The notes beneath the pieces were generated by a model. It had not been told where the DNA came from and did not search any database. It worked only from the letters and a program-made list of their open reading frames with translations. From Celoporthe dispersa (Eukaryota > Ascomycota > Sordariomycetes > Diaporthales > Cryphonectriaceae), in NCBI GenBank assembly GCA_016584495.1, contig WAID01000012.1:1240001-1304000 (forward strand): 64,000 bases of DNA, written 5' to 3'. Within the stretch, counting starts at the first letter, position 1; each line of letters opens with the position of its first letter. Both the position numbers and the translations under genes were made by a program. This document shows, piece by piece, positions 45,827 through 58,884 of this stretch.

Positions 45827-48032
45827 TCAAGACTCTAAGTCGATAGCATGGCCTGACTGTGCATACTCAAGAAGGCCCTGTTCGTACACGGTTGGTGGCG
45901 GGTCAGGGCTTCTTAGCATTGTCATGACCCTGGTGCGTTTTCGACTCGATATCTGCCGTTGCTTTCTCGCCGGCCCGTCGAATAACCTCACCAGGACTCT
46001 CAGAGATTTCGAGTACTCGGCACCAGTCTCGTCTGTTCGTGCGGCGCTGTTCCTCTTGACACAGATGTCCAGCGCTGTCTCGTTTGCGCTATTCCTCGCC
46101 CGCGGATCGGCTCCCTGTTGAAGGAGCGCCTCAACGAACCGTGGCAGGCACCAGTATGTGGCATGGTGCAGAGCCGTGTTCCCCTTCAAGTCGATCAACC
46201 TCACGTCTGCCTTTCGCCACAGGAGATTCTCCAGCCACGCTATGCCGGTATCCTCGGATAAGCGTCCGCTACCGACTGCTCGGATCAATGCCATGGGGCA
46301 AGTCTCACCGCGCTCGTTATACGTGTTGGGATTGTCGAACGAGACAGGGCGCGAGATGCTGGGTGAGCTGGACACCTCGCGCATCTCCAACCACGCATGA
46401 AACGACGTCTGCGCCAACGAGGGATCGCTCGATGCGTCTGTGGATAGAGCGTCGACGACAATCTGGTCATATCTATTCGCCAACTCTGAAATGGATGTCG
46501 CTTCCATATACCCTCTCTCCATATGCCAAAAGGCCTGTCTCTGAAAAAACTGCGCGATTCGACGTCCCGTCAGCTCACCTGTCGAGGTGCGCATCATCAG
46601 CGCTGCCAGAAGGACGGACTGATTCTGCTCAGATATCATCTGAAGGATATCCTGGAACCCAGAGATGAAGTCCACCCTCTCTCTGAAACCGAGAGCCTGA
46701 ATGGCCGCATCATTCGTAACGAGGGTTGCCAGGCAGTTGTCTCCGGCAGAATCGCCCAGCGTCCAACGGAATTTTTGTCATGCAGAAGTCGGAACAAGAA
46801 GCGAACATTGCCAGCTAATGTTGTCGGGTTCAAAAGGTGCATAAAGGTCTGGCCGGTGTAATCCTTCACGGTCAGCAGGTCATCGGCGCACCGCTGGACA
46901 AGGTTGCAGAGAAATTTGATATCGTCCCGCCACCTTGCTGCGATATGCAGGGCGGTCTCGTTGAGGATGGTCCGGCCGCTTTCGAGCTTGAAGTCCTGAA
47001 GACCAAACTCGACCCTCGGGAGCTGCAACGGCTCCCCGGTGATATCCGTCATAGCTGTGACGACCTTTCGATGCAGGCACTCTGACCGACGGCCACAGCA
47101 GACTTCGACGACTAGGTTCGTGTACACCATCGAGCCAGGCGCATCCGACATAATCCCACCGGCAAGGGACTGGACATTGAGCGACGGCCGCCCTGATCGC
47201 GTTGATTCCGTGGAGAAGCTCAGGAGACTGCGAATCTCGGCCAGCAGAGAAGAACTCGGACGGCTTCTTGAGCTGAGTGACCTAACGGATGTCTGCAACA
47301 ATCTTGCGCCCTTGACGGATGATGTCTCGGCCGCGGGTCTAGGCACTGCCGCATCGCCTACGACTGGGTGAGCGCTGTGTTTCTGGGAGCTCTGGAAAGT
47401 CTGGGAGGGGCGCGTCACTGCGAAGTCCTAGATATGATGGCTTAGCCGTGCGGGAGGGCCCCGATCGGTGCAACAGGACACATACCAGTATCCCTAGGCT
47501 AGCCTCAGCCAGCGGCGAGTGCAGACTATTTGACAGCGTCTGGTGGGCATTGGTCGGTAGGCTGGCTTTTTCTCTGGTGGATAGTCGTTGGCGATTCCTC
47601 ACGATGCGATACGAAGCAACGCGCTCTCTCGCAACGTCGCGTGTTCTTGGACGAGCAGTCTCGCTGGACAGCAGCGCTGGAGCTCGACCTGCGTGGACCT
47701 TTGTCCCGAGTTCAAGCTATGGAGAGAAAAGATATTCAGGACTTCGTTCGGCCTCTGTGCCGCAAGAGGGGTAGTTCTCACCTGCTGCCGTACTTGATCG
47801 AGGCCAGGGCGGACAATATCTTGCCGATGACGGTAGTCCTGAGGGTCGTGCAGTAGTACAGCCTGATGAGGTTCCTCTTCATCCTAGGGCTCTGCCAGAC
47901 ACGAGCAGCGGTTGAGGGACGTCCGCGTCGATACCCAAAGGAGCCAGTTCTCTTCCGGACGCGACCGCTGTCGAGGGCGAGCTTGGGCGGCGAGGTTGGC
48001 GATGAGCTCTCGAACTTGCGTGAGGGCGACAT
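45827..48032 (-). CDS. Ankyrin-repeat protein
   Basis: Fungal protein of 685 residues (corrected) with ankyrin repeats, probably a protein-interaction scaffold; role unknown. Minus-strand exons: 48032-47782, 47716-47486, 47400-45827; introns of 65 and 85 bp. Two lost bases restore a 2058-nt frame: one G at the exon 1 donor (47781-47782) and one in the run at 46755-46757. Repeat-like segments are N-E-T-A-L-H-I-A-A-R-W-R-D-D-I-K-F-L-C-N-L-V followed by D-Y-T-G-Q-T-F-M-H-L-L, and G-N-T-A-L-H-H-A-T-Y-W-C-L-P-R-F-V-E-A-L-L-Q-Q-G-A-D-P then N-E-T-A-L-D-I-C. The N-terminal third is Ser/Arg/Pro-rich, probably disordered. The ATG at 48030-48032 is followed by M-S-P-S-R-K-F-E-S-S-S-P. An alternative without the donor correction gives a frame that stops inside exon 2. 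Confidence 0.78.
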
Positions 48033-48659
48033 GATGCTTGGAAGGATGGATATTCTGGTTCGGTGATATATAATATCGACATCGCTCTATATCTATTCTT
48101 CATTTTTGCGTGTCTTTCCTGCGTGCGGGTCACATCGAGTCTTATACTGACATCTCACTACCCCGCTATCCTCTTCGTTGCCCAGCCTCACAAGCTGTGA
48201 GATCTCGCCTACGTCGGAACATATGGCTCGTGCACGACTGGCTGTCCTGAGGAGTACTGATGTGGACTAAGTGGTCCAGCGCAAAAAGACTTGTCCAATG
48301 GATAAAAGCCATGCACGTGATGCGGTGCTGGGTGTCAGCAAACTCAGCCTCCCGACCGCCGCAACCCCGTCCCGTATTTTTGCGCGAGGGCTATTTTCAG
48401 AAGCAGGATGCATGCCACCTACTCTAACTAGGCAGGGTGGCATTGTGGGGGCAAGGGGCTACAATCTGCTCCACGCCCCTTTGCTAACATTTTCGCTGGC
48501 TGCCTGGAGATATGTCGTCGCGCAACGGCTGAGAAACTCTTGCTTGCCAAGACTCGCTTGACCTCGCCCTCTGTTGCAGTATTTCCCTCCCTCGTTTTCC
48601 CTTCTCATGTTCGTGATCTGGGTCAGTTGCATAGTCAATCGAGGAGACACTCCTGGGGA

Positions 48660-49410
48660 TGGACTTCGCCGCACTCTGCCTAGGCACCAGCGCAGCACTG
48701 TCCAGCGAGCTGCAGCGGGCGCACAGGTTCGAATGGGGTCAGGGCTTTTGCGAGCTTTGGGTGACGGGTCAACAACGCCTTGCAGATGGCTACGTGGTGA
48801 ATGATCCCGGGGTGGGACGGGTCAATCGAGCACGGGTGTCCAGGCTGATAATCGTCAACTCATCGCTGCTGAGCTGCGAGCCGACAGCGCATCGAAAGAC
48901 TGATTCCGTCGTCGGTGATGCCGACGTCTGCAACAGATCGTCTCTTGGGACGATGGGAGTCATCAACACTGGCTAGATGATCCACGAGCAAGCTAGACTC
49001 TCTGGCTTGGCGGACCGTTTCGAAATATCAGAGCGACCACAAGACCCGACCATCTCAGCATCAGCGAAGTCCTCCGGTGTTCATGCGACATATCTGGCTC
49101 AGGGTCCTTACCGACTAGAAACGACATCCTCGATGTCAGGGCAGCTACCACCTAAACTAAAGGGCTCCCGGCCTCCAGGCGTTCACTCGTGGAGTCGGTG
49201 CCGTCGTGAGCTCCTCCACGGCCTGGATACTCCGGCTCCGGTTCCGGTCGAGCACAACGGCACGGCGGCAGAGTGCTGGCAAATCAACCGAGCGGCCAAA
49301 GTGACTACTAGACTCTGCGTCTTGTTCCGGGTCTCGTAGGCACGCAGTACTGTAGATACCGACGACTGAGGCGCTGACCGTCATCATCTCCGACCCATCC
49401 GGCGGCATAG
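48660..49410 (-). other. Possible broken gene or coding remnant
   Basis: Several minus-strand stretches look protein-like but are in different frames or separated by stops: H-F-G-R-S-V-D-L-P-A-L-C-R-R-A-V-V-L-D (about 49310-49240), D-F-A-D-A-E-M-V-G-S-C-G-R-S-D (about 49075-49030), R-P-K-R-R-S-V-A-D-V-G-I-T-D-D-G-I-S (about 48960-48900) and H-P-G-I-I-H-H-V-A-I-C-K-A-L-L-T-R-H-P-K (about 48820-48750). A GTAAGG donor-like site lies at about 49108. Base losses as elsewhere could account for some breaks, but TGA and TAG codons also interrupt. No family recognised. Confidence 0.25.
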
Positions 49411-52400
49411 TATACCAAACCAGCTAGCCGGCAGCCACAGGTACGCGAGGCCTCGGAACACTGGCGCCCGTGAGGACCGATGAGTATGTATCGAGCAAAT
49501 AGGAGAACATCACGCACGAGGGTGGCACGCACAGCCAGATCAGCCGAGCGCAACACACCATCCTGGCTCAAGGGAGGTGATTGCGAGTCCCTTTGCCTGC
49601 TTATCTCTTTTTCTCTCCCCATCTCTTCGAGATGGTAGCCAAAGCGGGGATCGGTAGACTGGATATGGCAGCTGGGCTTGGCCAAGGTACAAGAAGTCCC
49701 GGCGTTTCATGATATGATAGTAGGTCTGTAGATTGGCTGCAGTGGCTCGTTATTAGGCAAACCGCCGCTCCCGCCCCTCCCTTGTTTCTTCCCTTCTTCG
49801 CCCTCTTGCGTGCATCTGATATTATCTTGACGGAGAGAGGCCAGCAAATGAGGGTCTATTCTCTTGATTGTATGAGACCTCAAAACGGTGGTTTCACCGT
49901 TTCACGGGCGTCTATCTGCGTGGTCTTGTTCTCTCTGCCTTGTCCGATCTGCTGCGGCCTTGCGCAAGGCCTTGTTCAGGCAGGATGCACACCACACATC
50001 ACTTAGTCCGACGGCCAGCAGCAGCTCACTACGCCACGAGGGTTAAATTCACTCCCACCACGCGGCATGAGACACGGCACCTCGGCTATACTTGGAAAGC
50101 AGCATCAGCCCCCACCCTGCTTCCTCTTCCGAGGGTTAGTTGCTACGCCTCAATTGTGTTTTTTCTCTCCTTCTTTTCAATACCTGTTGGGTTAGTCATG
50201 AGAATATCTGTCCGCCCGCTGCGGAGGGAGTCGAGTTACTCCAGGCGGGCTCGGCCGGCGATGGTTGTACCGGCTTTCGGATCCGGGGCGGCCGATCCCT
50301 ATAGTAGAGAGCAGCAACACTTGCTCCGGAGAAGTGTAAGAAAACACGTTTATTCGGAAAGCGGCCTTTTTTTTCGGCGAAACACTGTCGACACACAAGA
50401 TCGACAGCAGGGTAGATAGAGAGAGCATGGAATCATCCTAAATGTTGCCGCCAAACACTCGAGCCACGTTTCGCATGACGTCTCGCTAACATGCACGCTC
50501 AGGCAGACGCAACCCGGGGACAGCCAACCCCCAAGCCCTCGAAACATCGTCCCGCCAGCCGACATGCATCCAGGCACTAGACAGAAGACAGGAAGCGGCA
50601 AAAAAAAAAAAATCAGCCATATGAGAGGTAGGGCGAACCGCTATTGTTTCACGGAGCCGGTGCGGCCCCAGGAAGGCTTTCTCGTATGCCGTCCTGCGCA
50701 AAAGAAATGGCCCTTTGGCCCCCTTTGGACTCGTTCTCTCGCGGCCAGAGCATTGCATGACATCGGTCTGTCTGTATGTATCGTAACGGCTGTCGATGTA
50801 GGCCCAGCCCTGCATGCTCGTATTCCCTCTGGTTGAGCTTGCTCCGCGGTGGGATCCTCCTGGCTGCTGTGCGATTGTGGGGGATGATCCTGTAGGAGGG
50901 AGGGACCTGCTGCGAGGAGGGATGCTCACTTGGATCTGAGATCTGAAGGGCACGGATAGGTGGATGGATTGGATGGGCTCTGTTCATATGTGCACGCGCG
51001 CATACACACACGCGCTGGAGGTGGTGAATCCATCTCCACCTACAACCTCTCCGTCCGTCCGTCGGCTCACCAAAACTCGCAAGGTCCGGCACCTAAGCTT
51101 ATCCTGTTCGATGTTACAGCCCAGGAACCCTAGAGGCGATTGAGGTTAACGTACGGGAGAAGAGGACCCTGAGGGGAACGGCAGTGGTTCTAGTATTGAC
51201 AAGCCTTGTGTTGATATAGCGCCAACTCCAGTATGTAAGTGACAGGCCTGGCGTGCTATTAAAAGTGCTGTACTAAGTACTCTGATCCGCGGTGCCGGGT
51301 GGGAAATTGGTCGTGCTGTACTCATCCATCACTTGAAATCCCGCCCCGCCCTACATCCAGAAAAGAGAGAGAGAGAAAGAAGAAGAGAAAGAAAAAAACA
51401 CCACCAAAAAGCCCACCAGTGGTGATCAGTCTAGAGAGGGCGCAAAAGACCAGTACCAGGAAATGGAGTGACGCTCATCCTTGTTGCAGGAACCAGCGCC
51501 ACGTCTCACACCACCACACATTCCCGTAACGCCGTCTCTCCCTCTCCTTACTTATCCCGTCCGTGCGTCCTCAGAGAAGGAGAAGCCGCCAACGCCAACG
51601 GTCTTGCTTGATAGAGAAAATGGAGAGAGAGAGAGAGGAAGGTGGGGAGGCAGGGATATCGCTCAACTTAAGACATGTTCCAGAAGAAGGCTGGCTCAAG
51701 TTAGCACCCTCCCCTCCCCTTCCCCTCAAACCTTAGTTATCACCTGCATGGAAATTACTCTCTGGCTACCGTAGGAAAAGAGTATGTCCTGTCCAAAATC
51801 CCTGAATCTGTGTCCCAGCATGTACACATCAACATCGATATGATATCTCACCCGCACGGGCCTTATCCTCTTCTCTTTCGCCACTCCGTTTCCTAACAGA
51901 TCGTTTCTCTCGTAGATGAACCCTCTCGCCTACCCAACAAGCTCAAGGGAAGGGGAGGGGAAGGGACTAACACAGATTGTACATTCCAGACATGTGACAT
52001 GGTTTACGCCGTGAGACAAGCGCCGCATTCCTTGGCTGCCAAGCTGCCTCAGGAGAGAGAGGCAGTAGAGGGTGAGAAGAGAAGACAGCAGCTAGCCAGC
52101 TAGCATAGATCGGAACAGAGAGAAGGGGGCGTGCGTAGGTCATTCGCGTGCCCTTCATTCCCGGGTGGGGATGGCGGCGCGAACAAGAAATGCCGGGGCG
52201 GAGAGACACGGCTTTGCTGTTCGAGATGTGTTCGACAGACTACCGAGGAAGGGATGTGCTGCTGCTGGTTGTGTGTCAAGGATGACCACAGAATAGCCCG
52301 GTCCCCCTACCTGCATCCATGTGGCTAACACATCACACACACATGTGAGCTAGGTGGTACAACTAACACAGAACGACGTCGTTTTTTTCTTTCGCTGCAT

Positions 52401-53125
52401 GCAAGGCGTTTTGCCCACGCCGGAGGGCGGCCGTGTGACACCACGTAGCCGAAGAGGGGGAGGAAGGTTCAGGCTGACGGGGTCGCGGCTGGCTGGCTGC
52501 AGGGTGCAAAGAGGAGCCCCGTGTATACAAGAGAGACATTATTCGGTCATTACGGATGCAGGGTAGCACAGGTGCGTGTTGGTGGTGACGGTGGTGGTGG
52601 CCAAAACGGAAAGTAGGAGAGCATTCAGAGTCCTGCGTAGTGATTTGTATTCCTTTTTTTTCCTGTCTTCTTGCGTCGGCTCTGTCGATCAACTAACTCC
52701 GTCTCGACTCGACGCCGTGACCTCCGCCTCCAAAGCAGTCTGGTGGTATCATAACTTTCGTAAGAGGTACTGCTGGCAGACCCATCCCTCCCTCCCTCTT
52801 CCGCATTCCCCACCGGAAAACGCAGGGTGTCTTGTCCGTCTCTGCCTTCTCATGCTATCTCCCTCGAGCTAACATGAAATCCGGATCTTGATGCAAAACC
52901 CGAATGCGTGCGGCTGACGGGATTATGATGACAGGAAATTAGAGTGATAAAGAAGAAAAACAAAAAGAAATCCAGACGCCATGTTTCGCCCCCAGTTATG
53001 CGAGTAGTACGCGCACGCACGCTTGCAAGTTTGTCAGATTAGACCTCCCCATAGCCCTGTTATCCCCCTCATGAAAACGCCCGTCAAAACCCAAAATACC
53101 GAGAAAGTGTGGTGTGCCATTTGTA

Positions 53126-53143
53126 TGTGTGTGTGTGTGTGTG
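53126..53143. repeat. (GT)9 microsatellite
   Basis: Dinucleotide repeat 130 bp beyond the stop codon of the serine-rich gene; probably in its 3' UTR. Confidence 0.85.
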
Positions 53144-53275
53144 ATATCAGCCACCAGTAATGGCGACATCTCCCCACCCCTCCGAACCCTATTGTTGATT
53201 GTTTGCTGTAGCTCTCTCCCGTACCGGAACTCCGACGCTCTTGAACGCTTATGTTTGTGTAGCAGATTGAGGGCC

Positions 53276-54755
53276 TCAAAGCTGAAGCTTCCCTGTGAGC
53301 TTGACGCTCATCCGCCTCCGGCCGAAGGTGAATGTCGATGCACGCTTGTTAGGTGTCAGGGGGCTGGGTGTCGTCAGGGGCGACATGGGCGAGATGGGTG
53401 ACTCGAGCCCGTGCTCTCCTTGAAACGTCCGGGTGACGGACAGGTGCTTTGCCATCCTCGCGTTTCTCTCCGCTATCCTGACGATCTCGTCGTGCGTGAC
53501 GGGCGCCAGTTGTGGTCGGGGCGGTGGCCGTGAAGGAAGCGATGGTGGTGTCACCGCCCTCTCGCTTCGTGTCTCCAGCTGCCTCGGTGGTGATGTCTCC
53601 TGTGGCTCCTTGGCCGCCTGCTCAATTGCCTGCTCGGCGTCCTCCTCCGTGATGCTGGCTTCTGATGGTGAGCCAGGTCGGCCCGCAGTCTCGCTTGGTG
53701 CCAGGAAGGCCTGGTTCATCCTCGGGACGCTTCTCCTCTTCATTAAGCTCATGGCTCTGGCGACGCCCTTGAACATCTTGGTGGGTGTCTTTGGTGTCTT
53801 GGGCCGGTCCTCTTCCGCCGGCCGCACCTCCGGTCTCGTCTCCGACCTCACCTCCTGTGGCACATAAGCCTCTCTGGCGGAGCTGACCTCTCCATGTGGG
53901 GTGCTCAGCGAGTATGTGCTGCCGTTGGCAAAGGGTCGATCTTCAGGAAGGGAAGGTTCGGTCTCGATGATGTTGCAGAAGGCTGCATGCTGCTGCTCCT
54001 GGGCGGGTGGACAGGCCGTGATAATGACCGCGCAGACGATCGGGAGGACGTCGTCGACGAGGACATCCTCCTCCTGCTCCTGACCTCCACCTCGTTATTG
54101 GAGGTCGCCTGCTGCAGCTTGTTGGCTCTCTCGAGGTGTTCGATCGAGGTCGGCGAGAGTGACCGCCGGTTCTGTGGTACCTGGATCATGGAGGGCTTCC
54201 CTGAGAATATAACAGACACCACCCTGGCCGTGACTTGATGCTTGGTGCCGTCCTCGGCGGGCGACGGTGACAGGTCGTCGCTGCTGGACTCGTACTCGAA
54301 GTCGGAGAAGTCATCCGTGGTAGCAGACGCCTCCTCTTCCGAGGAGAGGTACTCGTCATGAGGGGTCTGGGTAAACGCTGGGCGGTCGACTGGCGCTACG
54401 ATCTTGAGGCCGACCAGACCGTCTAGCATCCGTGACGCCCTCAGGGCACTCTTCTGTGGCAGGACGGGTGCCTGCTCCTCGACGACCTGGTGGTCTGAGG
54501 TGGGTGTTGTGATCTCCTGGACGTCCATTGTGTCGTAGTACTGGCTCTGCATGGAGTCATATGTTGCTGCCGCTGAAGGGAGTGTCTTCTTCTTGGGCTG
54601 CTTGGGCTGGGAAGCAGCGAGGAGGGCTTCTTCAAGACGGGCGGCCCGGCTGGGGACGGCGTCCATGTTAAAAGATCCTGCTGCGTGGCCCTCGCTTCGG
54701 GGTGAATCCACCACAGCCTCCACGGGTGGAAGGTCTGCTCCACCGCCAAAGACAT
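53276..54755 (-). CDS. Unknown serine-rich, disordered fungal protein
   Basis: Apparently single-exon gene of 493 residues (corrected); no family recognised. Two lost bases, at 54743-54744 (CC) and 53933-53935 (GGG), join three frames into 1482 nt from the ATG at 54753-54755 to the stop at 53276. The first gives M-S-L-A-G-G-A-D-L-P-P-V-E; the second joins K-I-D-P-F-A-N-G-S-T-Y-S. The protein is mostly low complexity: an acidic Ser/Asp/Glu stretch (Y-L-S-S-E-E-E-A-S-A-T-T-D-D-F-S-D-F-E), a Ser/Arg stretch (R-R-R-M-S-S-S-T-T-S-S-R-S-S-A-R-S), and a basic C-terminus with S-P-xx-P motifs ending R-R-M-S-V-K-L-T-G-K-L-Q-L. Many S/T-P sites suggest phosphorylation by proline-directed kinases (inference). 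No membrane segment or enzyme motif is seen. Confidence 0.7.
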
Positions 54756-57700
54756 GATGTTGCGGTGGAGACGGCTCAGCCAAGAAGCAGAGGGGGAAAA
54801 AAAGGTTATTGTTGTTTATTGCGTTGTACGTATGCCCGCCGCCCGGCTGGTCTGTCCTGGGAAGTTGTTTCCGGACAAGGGAGTTTATGAGAGACAATGT
54901 CCCTCTTTCGCGGGGTGGTGGGACCTCTTTTCTTGGGCTTGGATTGACGCTCAGGTCGGGAAGGGAAGGGAACCCTTCTCGCGGTGGGAGGAGGAGCACT
55001 GCAACGTTATGAAGTGAGCCTGGGTGCCTCTCACACGACTGTGGAGAATGGGCATGGTCTGCAAGGACATTGAAGGGGTAAACGACAAAAGCTCCGAAGG
55101 AGGAAATGGAAATGGGAGGCTCCTAGGTGATTTAATGAGTTGGCTGGTGGTGTGAGAGGGCGAGATATGGGGATTAAGGGCACCTTGGCGCGTGCAGAGA
55201 GACACTGAGTGAGCCCAGGCGGCGTATCCCTGAGATTGACAGCTTCGTCGGTCGACCCCTCCCCTGTCTGATACATTGTACTTGTCTAGTGCAGCAAGGA
55301 AAAGGTGTGGTGGGGAAGACAACCTGGTCCCTGTCCCCTGTCTTTGGCCCCTGTCCAGCCACGCACCCACAAGTCCTTTGCTCATCACCCGTAGGAACGG
55401 AAGGGAGAGGAGGGGGTAGACAGCAGGAAACGGAGAGCAGAAAACGGAGGACAAGAAGAAAACGGTGACTTACACGAGATCCTGATCTTCTTCTTAGGAG
55501 ATGCCTGCTGTTGTGCTGCGCGCGCGCACCTCGATGTGGCCCTTGCTGTTAGCCCCCACAGTCCGTCCTATTAGGAATAATTCCGCCCTCTGCCGGATCT
55601 CAATGGTGAACCTGATGACTCTTCTTGTTGAGGAGAGAGGGCAGGTTTGGAAGCCCACCGTGGCTGGCAGGTTTTTCAGCTCCTGTGAGAGCGATCAGCT
55701 CCGGAGCGCAGTGATCTGGTAACAGACTTGGTTCACGTTGCGGGATCTGCAACAGGCGGGGAGAGAGGCGCAAGTCGAGACACTATGTGCATCGCATCCG
55801 CTCTACAGCCCAACTTCAGCGCACAGGAGAATTCTCTGTGGGTTTTGATCCTCGACGAGGAGGCAGGGCGGCAGGGCGGGACGGTTCAACAGGTGTCAGG
55901 GAGTTGTAAAGCACGGCAGATCCTGTCTCGGCGCGACTCGTTGGTGTGTCACTGGGACGAGTAAAGGTTGGCTGCTGACGAGATGTCGAGGGCGAGATAG
56001 GCGAGAGAAGCTACCGTAAAAGTCAAAAGGGAGCCAGGGAGGTGTTTCAGGTAAACCAAGGGAAGAGATGCGAATGCTCCTCCGGCTTTACGTCGGCCGG
56101 TAGGGTCGGGATCGGACTAGTCGTCTTGTTAGAGTTGTCGAAGCCGTAATGGTTATTTCGTTAGGCAATGGAATGTAGTATCTGTGGAGGAAAAAGGAAG
56201 GAGAGAGGAATAAAGAAAAGAAAAAGAGGTCGCCGCGTGAGGGAGACGAATGTATAATATGTAAATGCTGAAGGCTGATGCAGACAAGGACGAAACATAG
56301 ATGCCTATAGGAAGCCGCAGCAGGGGGCCACGGAAGAGACCTAATGGCCCTTTTGCCCAGAATGCCTTGTACTGTGCTCTCTGTGTACCATAGTAATGCG
56401 GCAGAATCAGGGCCTCTTGTTATGGCCTCTCACGTGCATTTACCTACAATGGTAACACTAACAGGACCTCTGTGTGCAGTCCCGGTAGCCTTTCGTCATG
56501 GCTGGCCGCGACCGTTTCTAAGCGTCCTCAGTCGGTTCTCTAGGCTGCGCCGCAGCGATCTCAGCACTCAAGTCATTGTGTTGGGGGTGGTTTTGTGGAG
56601 GGACCAGGGTCGAAACGCTGAGTGAGCCAGGGTTGCTCCAGAGTGCCCTTTCGGCGCCAAGTCGATTCGCCCAGGGTCTTGACGACTTTGAGGGTCTCCC
56701 AAGAGGTTTGGACCCTGCGGTCGGTAGCGCGAGGGGCTTTTCGATGCTTCATTGGCTTGGAAAAGCTAACGCCATATTTTGGGGACCCAGAGCCCGGGCA
56801 AGAGATTTTGATCGTTGAGATCCATATCGACAGGAGCAGTCATGACAGGTACGACAGGTGCTGGAATCATCTGTACGTACACTCGTGGAGAAGCCCGATG
56901 TTCAACCAAGATCGCCCGCCGCCACACGGAATGCGGTGGCGCAAGAATGTCCTGAAGTGGCCATGAGGGTGGGCCCGTATTCCCCAGAGCGAGATTGTTC
57001 AGGTTCTGCACATGAGGTTCCTGCTGCTCCTGCTCCTCCTCCCGCTGCCGGGGCCCCTATTTTTCTTCTTCCTCGCAGCCTCCCTCTCCCGAACGGGAAT
57101 GTGGCTTACTTCTAGATCACGAATTGGCATTGAAGAATCCAACGATGCGTCCTATGCTGCATCTGGATTCGGGGTTGTCAGGATGGCGCTGGCGCTGCTC
57201 GGGATGGATGATGCTCAGCAGCAATAAAAGGGAGCAGCCACCACCTCGGATCTTTGGACAAGCCCACCATGGCTGTAGCACAGATACAACGATGGGCGGC
57301 GTCGGCGGCGGCGGCAGCAGCAGCAGTGGACACGCACCGCACACAGAGCTACCAAGCTCCCTCTCGACCTGCAGATCTCCTGCAGGACATCTGCTCATTC
57401 CCCATGGGATCCGGGATCTGTCGATCGCCTGACGCGACATCGCATCTTAAAATGAATTAAAAATCGTTGTCGTCTTTTTTTGGCTTCCTCGTCAACGAGA
57501 TTAAATTTTTGGACCCATTACGCCTCGGCAGTGGGCCGAGCACAGCGTTTTGTCTGTGGCCTTTGCCCCCTCGACCGTCAAGATTGCGAGGCGCCGCTAG
57601 GACAAATGAACTGGTGATCAGTGCACAGAGGGAAGGCACCATACCTCCCTCGTCCCCCCAAAAAAAGTGTGGGGCCCTTCAGCGCCCTCTGCATACAGGC

Positions 57701-58097
57701 AGGCCGCAGTTACCGCCGGGCTCGCTTCTCGCGGTCAGAAATCGTACAGATCTCATTCTGCGTTAAGGAGGGCGGCTGTTGACACCACTCTGGGTCCTGT
57801 TGTCCGCCGTTCCGCACCCCGTTTTTCCTTTTTCCTTCCTGCAGAACGACCTTGGGTTGCGGTCAATCGATGAATCGCATTATCCTCCACTTTGTCTTCT
57901 CTGGCCCTCCTTCGGATGAGTGGGGAGGGTCTAGACACGGAGGCACACGCATCCTCTTGAAGCCAAACAGTAGAGTATTTCCTAAAGTGGTTGCAGCATG
58001 AAGAGCAACAGCCGAACCAAGAAACCCGAGCCAGTCAGAGCCGCCTCTCGCCAATCTCTCCTTATTGACGGACAGCGAGTAGCAGTGTTGTGTGTAG

Positions 58098-58116
58098 GTG
58101 TGTGTGTGTGTGTGTG
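58098..58116. repeat. (TG)9 microsatellite
   Basis: Intergenic dinucleotide repeat. Confidence 0.85.
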
Positions 58117-58865
58117 GGTTACTGACCAACCCTGATCTGTAGGCAGCGGACCTGCAGCGGCCGTCCTGGACCGCTCATGGGCCGCCCTGGATGGCCTTCC
58201 TCCGCGTGGGCTTGCGTGGGCTCGCGAGGAAAGTCTGACTCTGGGGGATGGTGCCGGGGGTGCTTCCACGAATCACAGCCCGAAACGGCCGCAGGAGGTG
58301 TGTGATCTCTATCGGGCGGCCGTGGTGGGTGGTCACCTTCTGGGCGATGATTTTCCCAACCGCCAAGGCACTTAGCATGTAGCTACGGCATGGGCTTTTC
58401 TGATCACCTGTCCACAACCGGATTACCGATGGGGCCACGCTTGCTCTCTCACAGCCCTCCTTCCTGCTCATCCTCATCTTCGAGACCGTCATTTTATTTC
58501 TCTCGCAACCTCACACCTCAATCGGCTGCCCCCTATCTGAGAGATATCCTCTGGTTCGTAAGGAAACGAAATCGAAATCGAAATCGATGGGATGGCCCCC
58601 GCTTGCTATGCTACTTTGGCGCCCGCTGAACCTTTTCTTCTTCCTCTCCTCCTTCTCCCTCTTCCTCCTCACCCTTGTCCGGCACTGCTCACTCCTGGCC
58701 AGTGATCTGCAGGGGCGCAGGGATTCTAGTCAAGACTTGCCTTTGTAGGCAGAGGCCAATCAGCGACATGAAACATTTTCCTATCGCAGAAGCGTTTCCC
58801 GCTGCAGTCCCCTATCAGATGTGACTATGGTAATTCGTCCATGCAGCAGCCCTCTTCCATCCACC

Positions 58866-58884
58866 GAGAGAGAGAGAGAGAGAG
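58866..58884. repeat. (GA)9 microsatellite
   Basis: Intergenic dinucleotide repeat. Confidence 0.85.

Larger units (their letters stand above)
48033..53275. other. Gene-poor interval
   Basis: About 5.2 kb with only the weak coding remnant noted at 48660-49410. The remainder has short unsupported open frames, A- and T-rich patches, and CT/GA-rich stretches (around 51360-51400 and 51600-51650). The right end is the 3' UTR of the gene ending at 53276, with a GT repeat at 53126-53143. Confidence 0.4.

Noticed and set aside
48710..48745. Second tRNA suggested by GTTCGAAT-like sequence near 48728
   Set aside because: No acceptor, D or anticodon stems can be formed around it.
3348..54755. Programmed ribosomal frameshifting or mass pseudogene formation as the cause of the frame breaks
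   Set aside because: Breaks have no common slippery heptamer, always need one added base in a homopolymer, and occur in essential genes such as L17 and fibrillarin.
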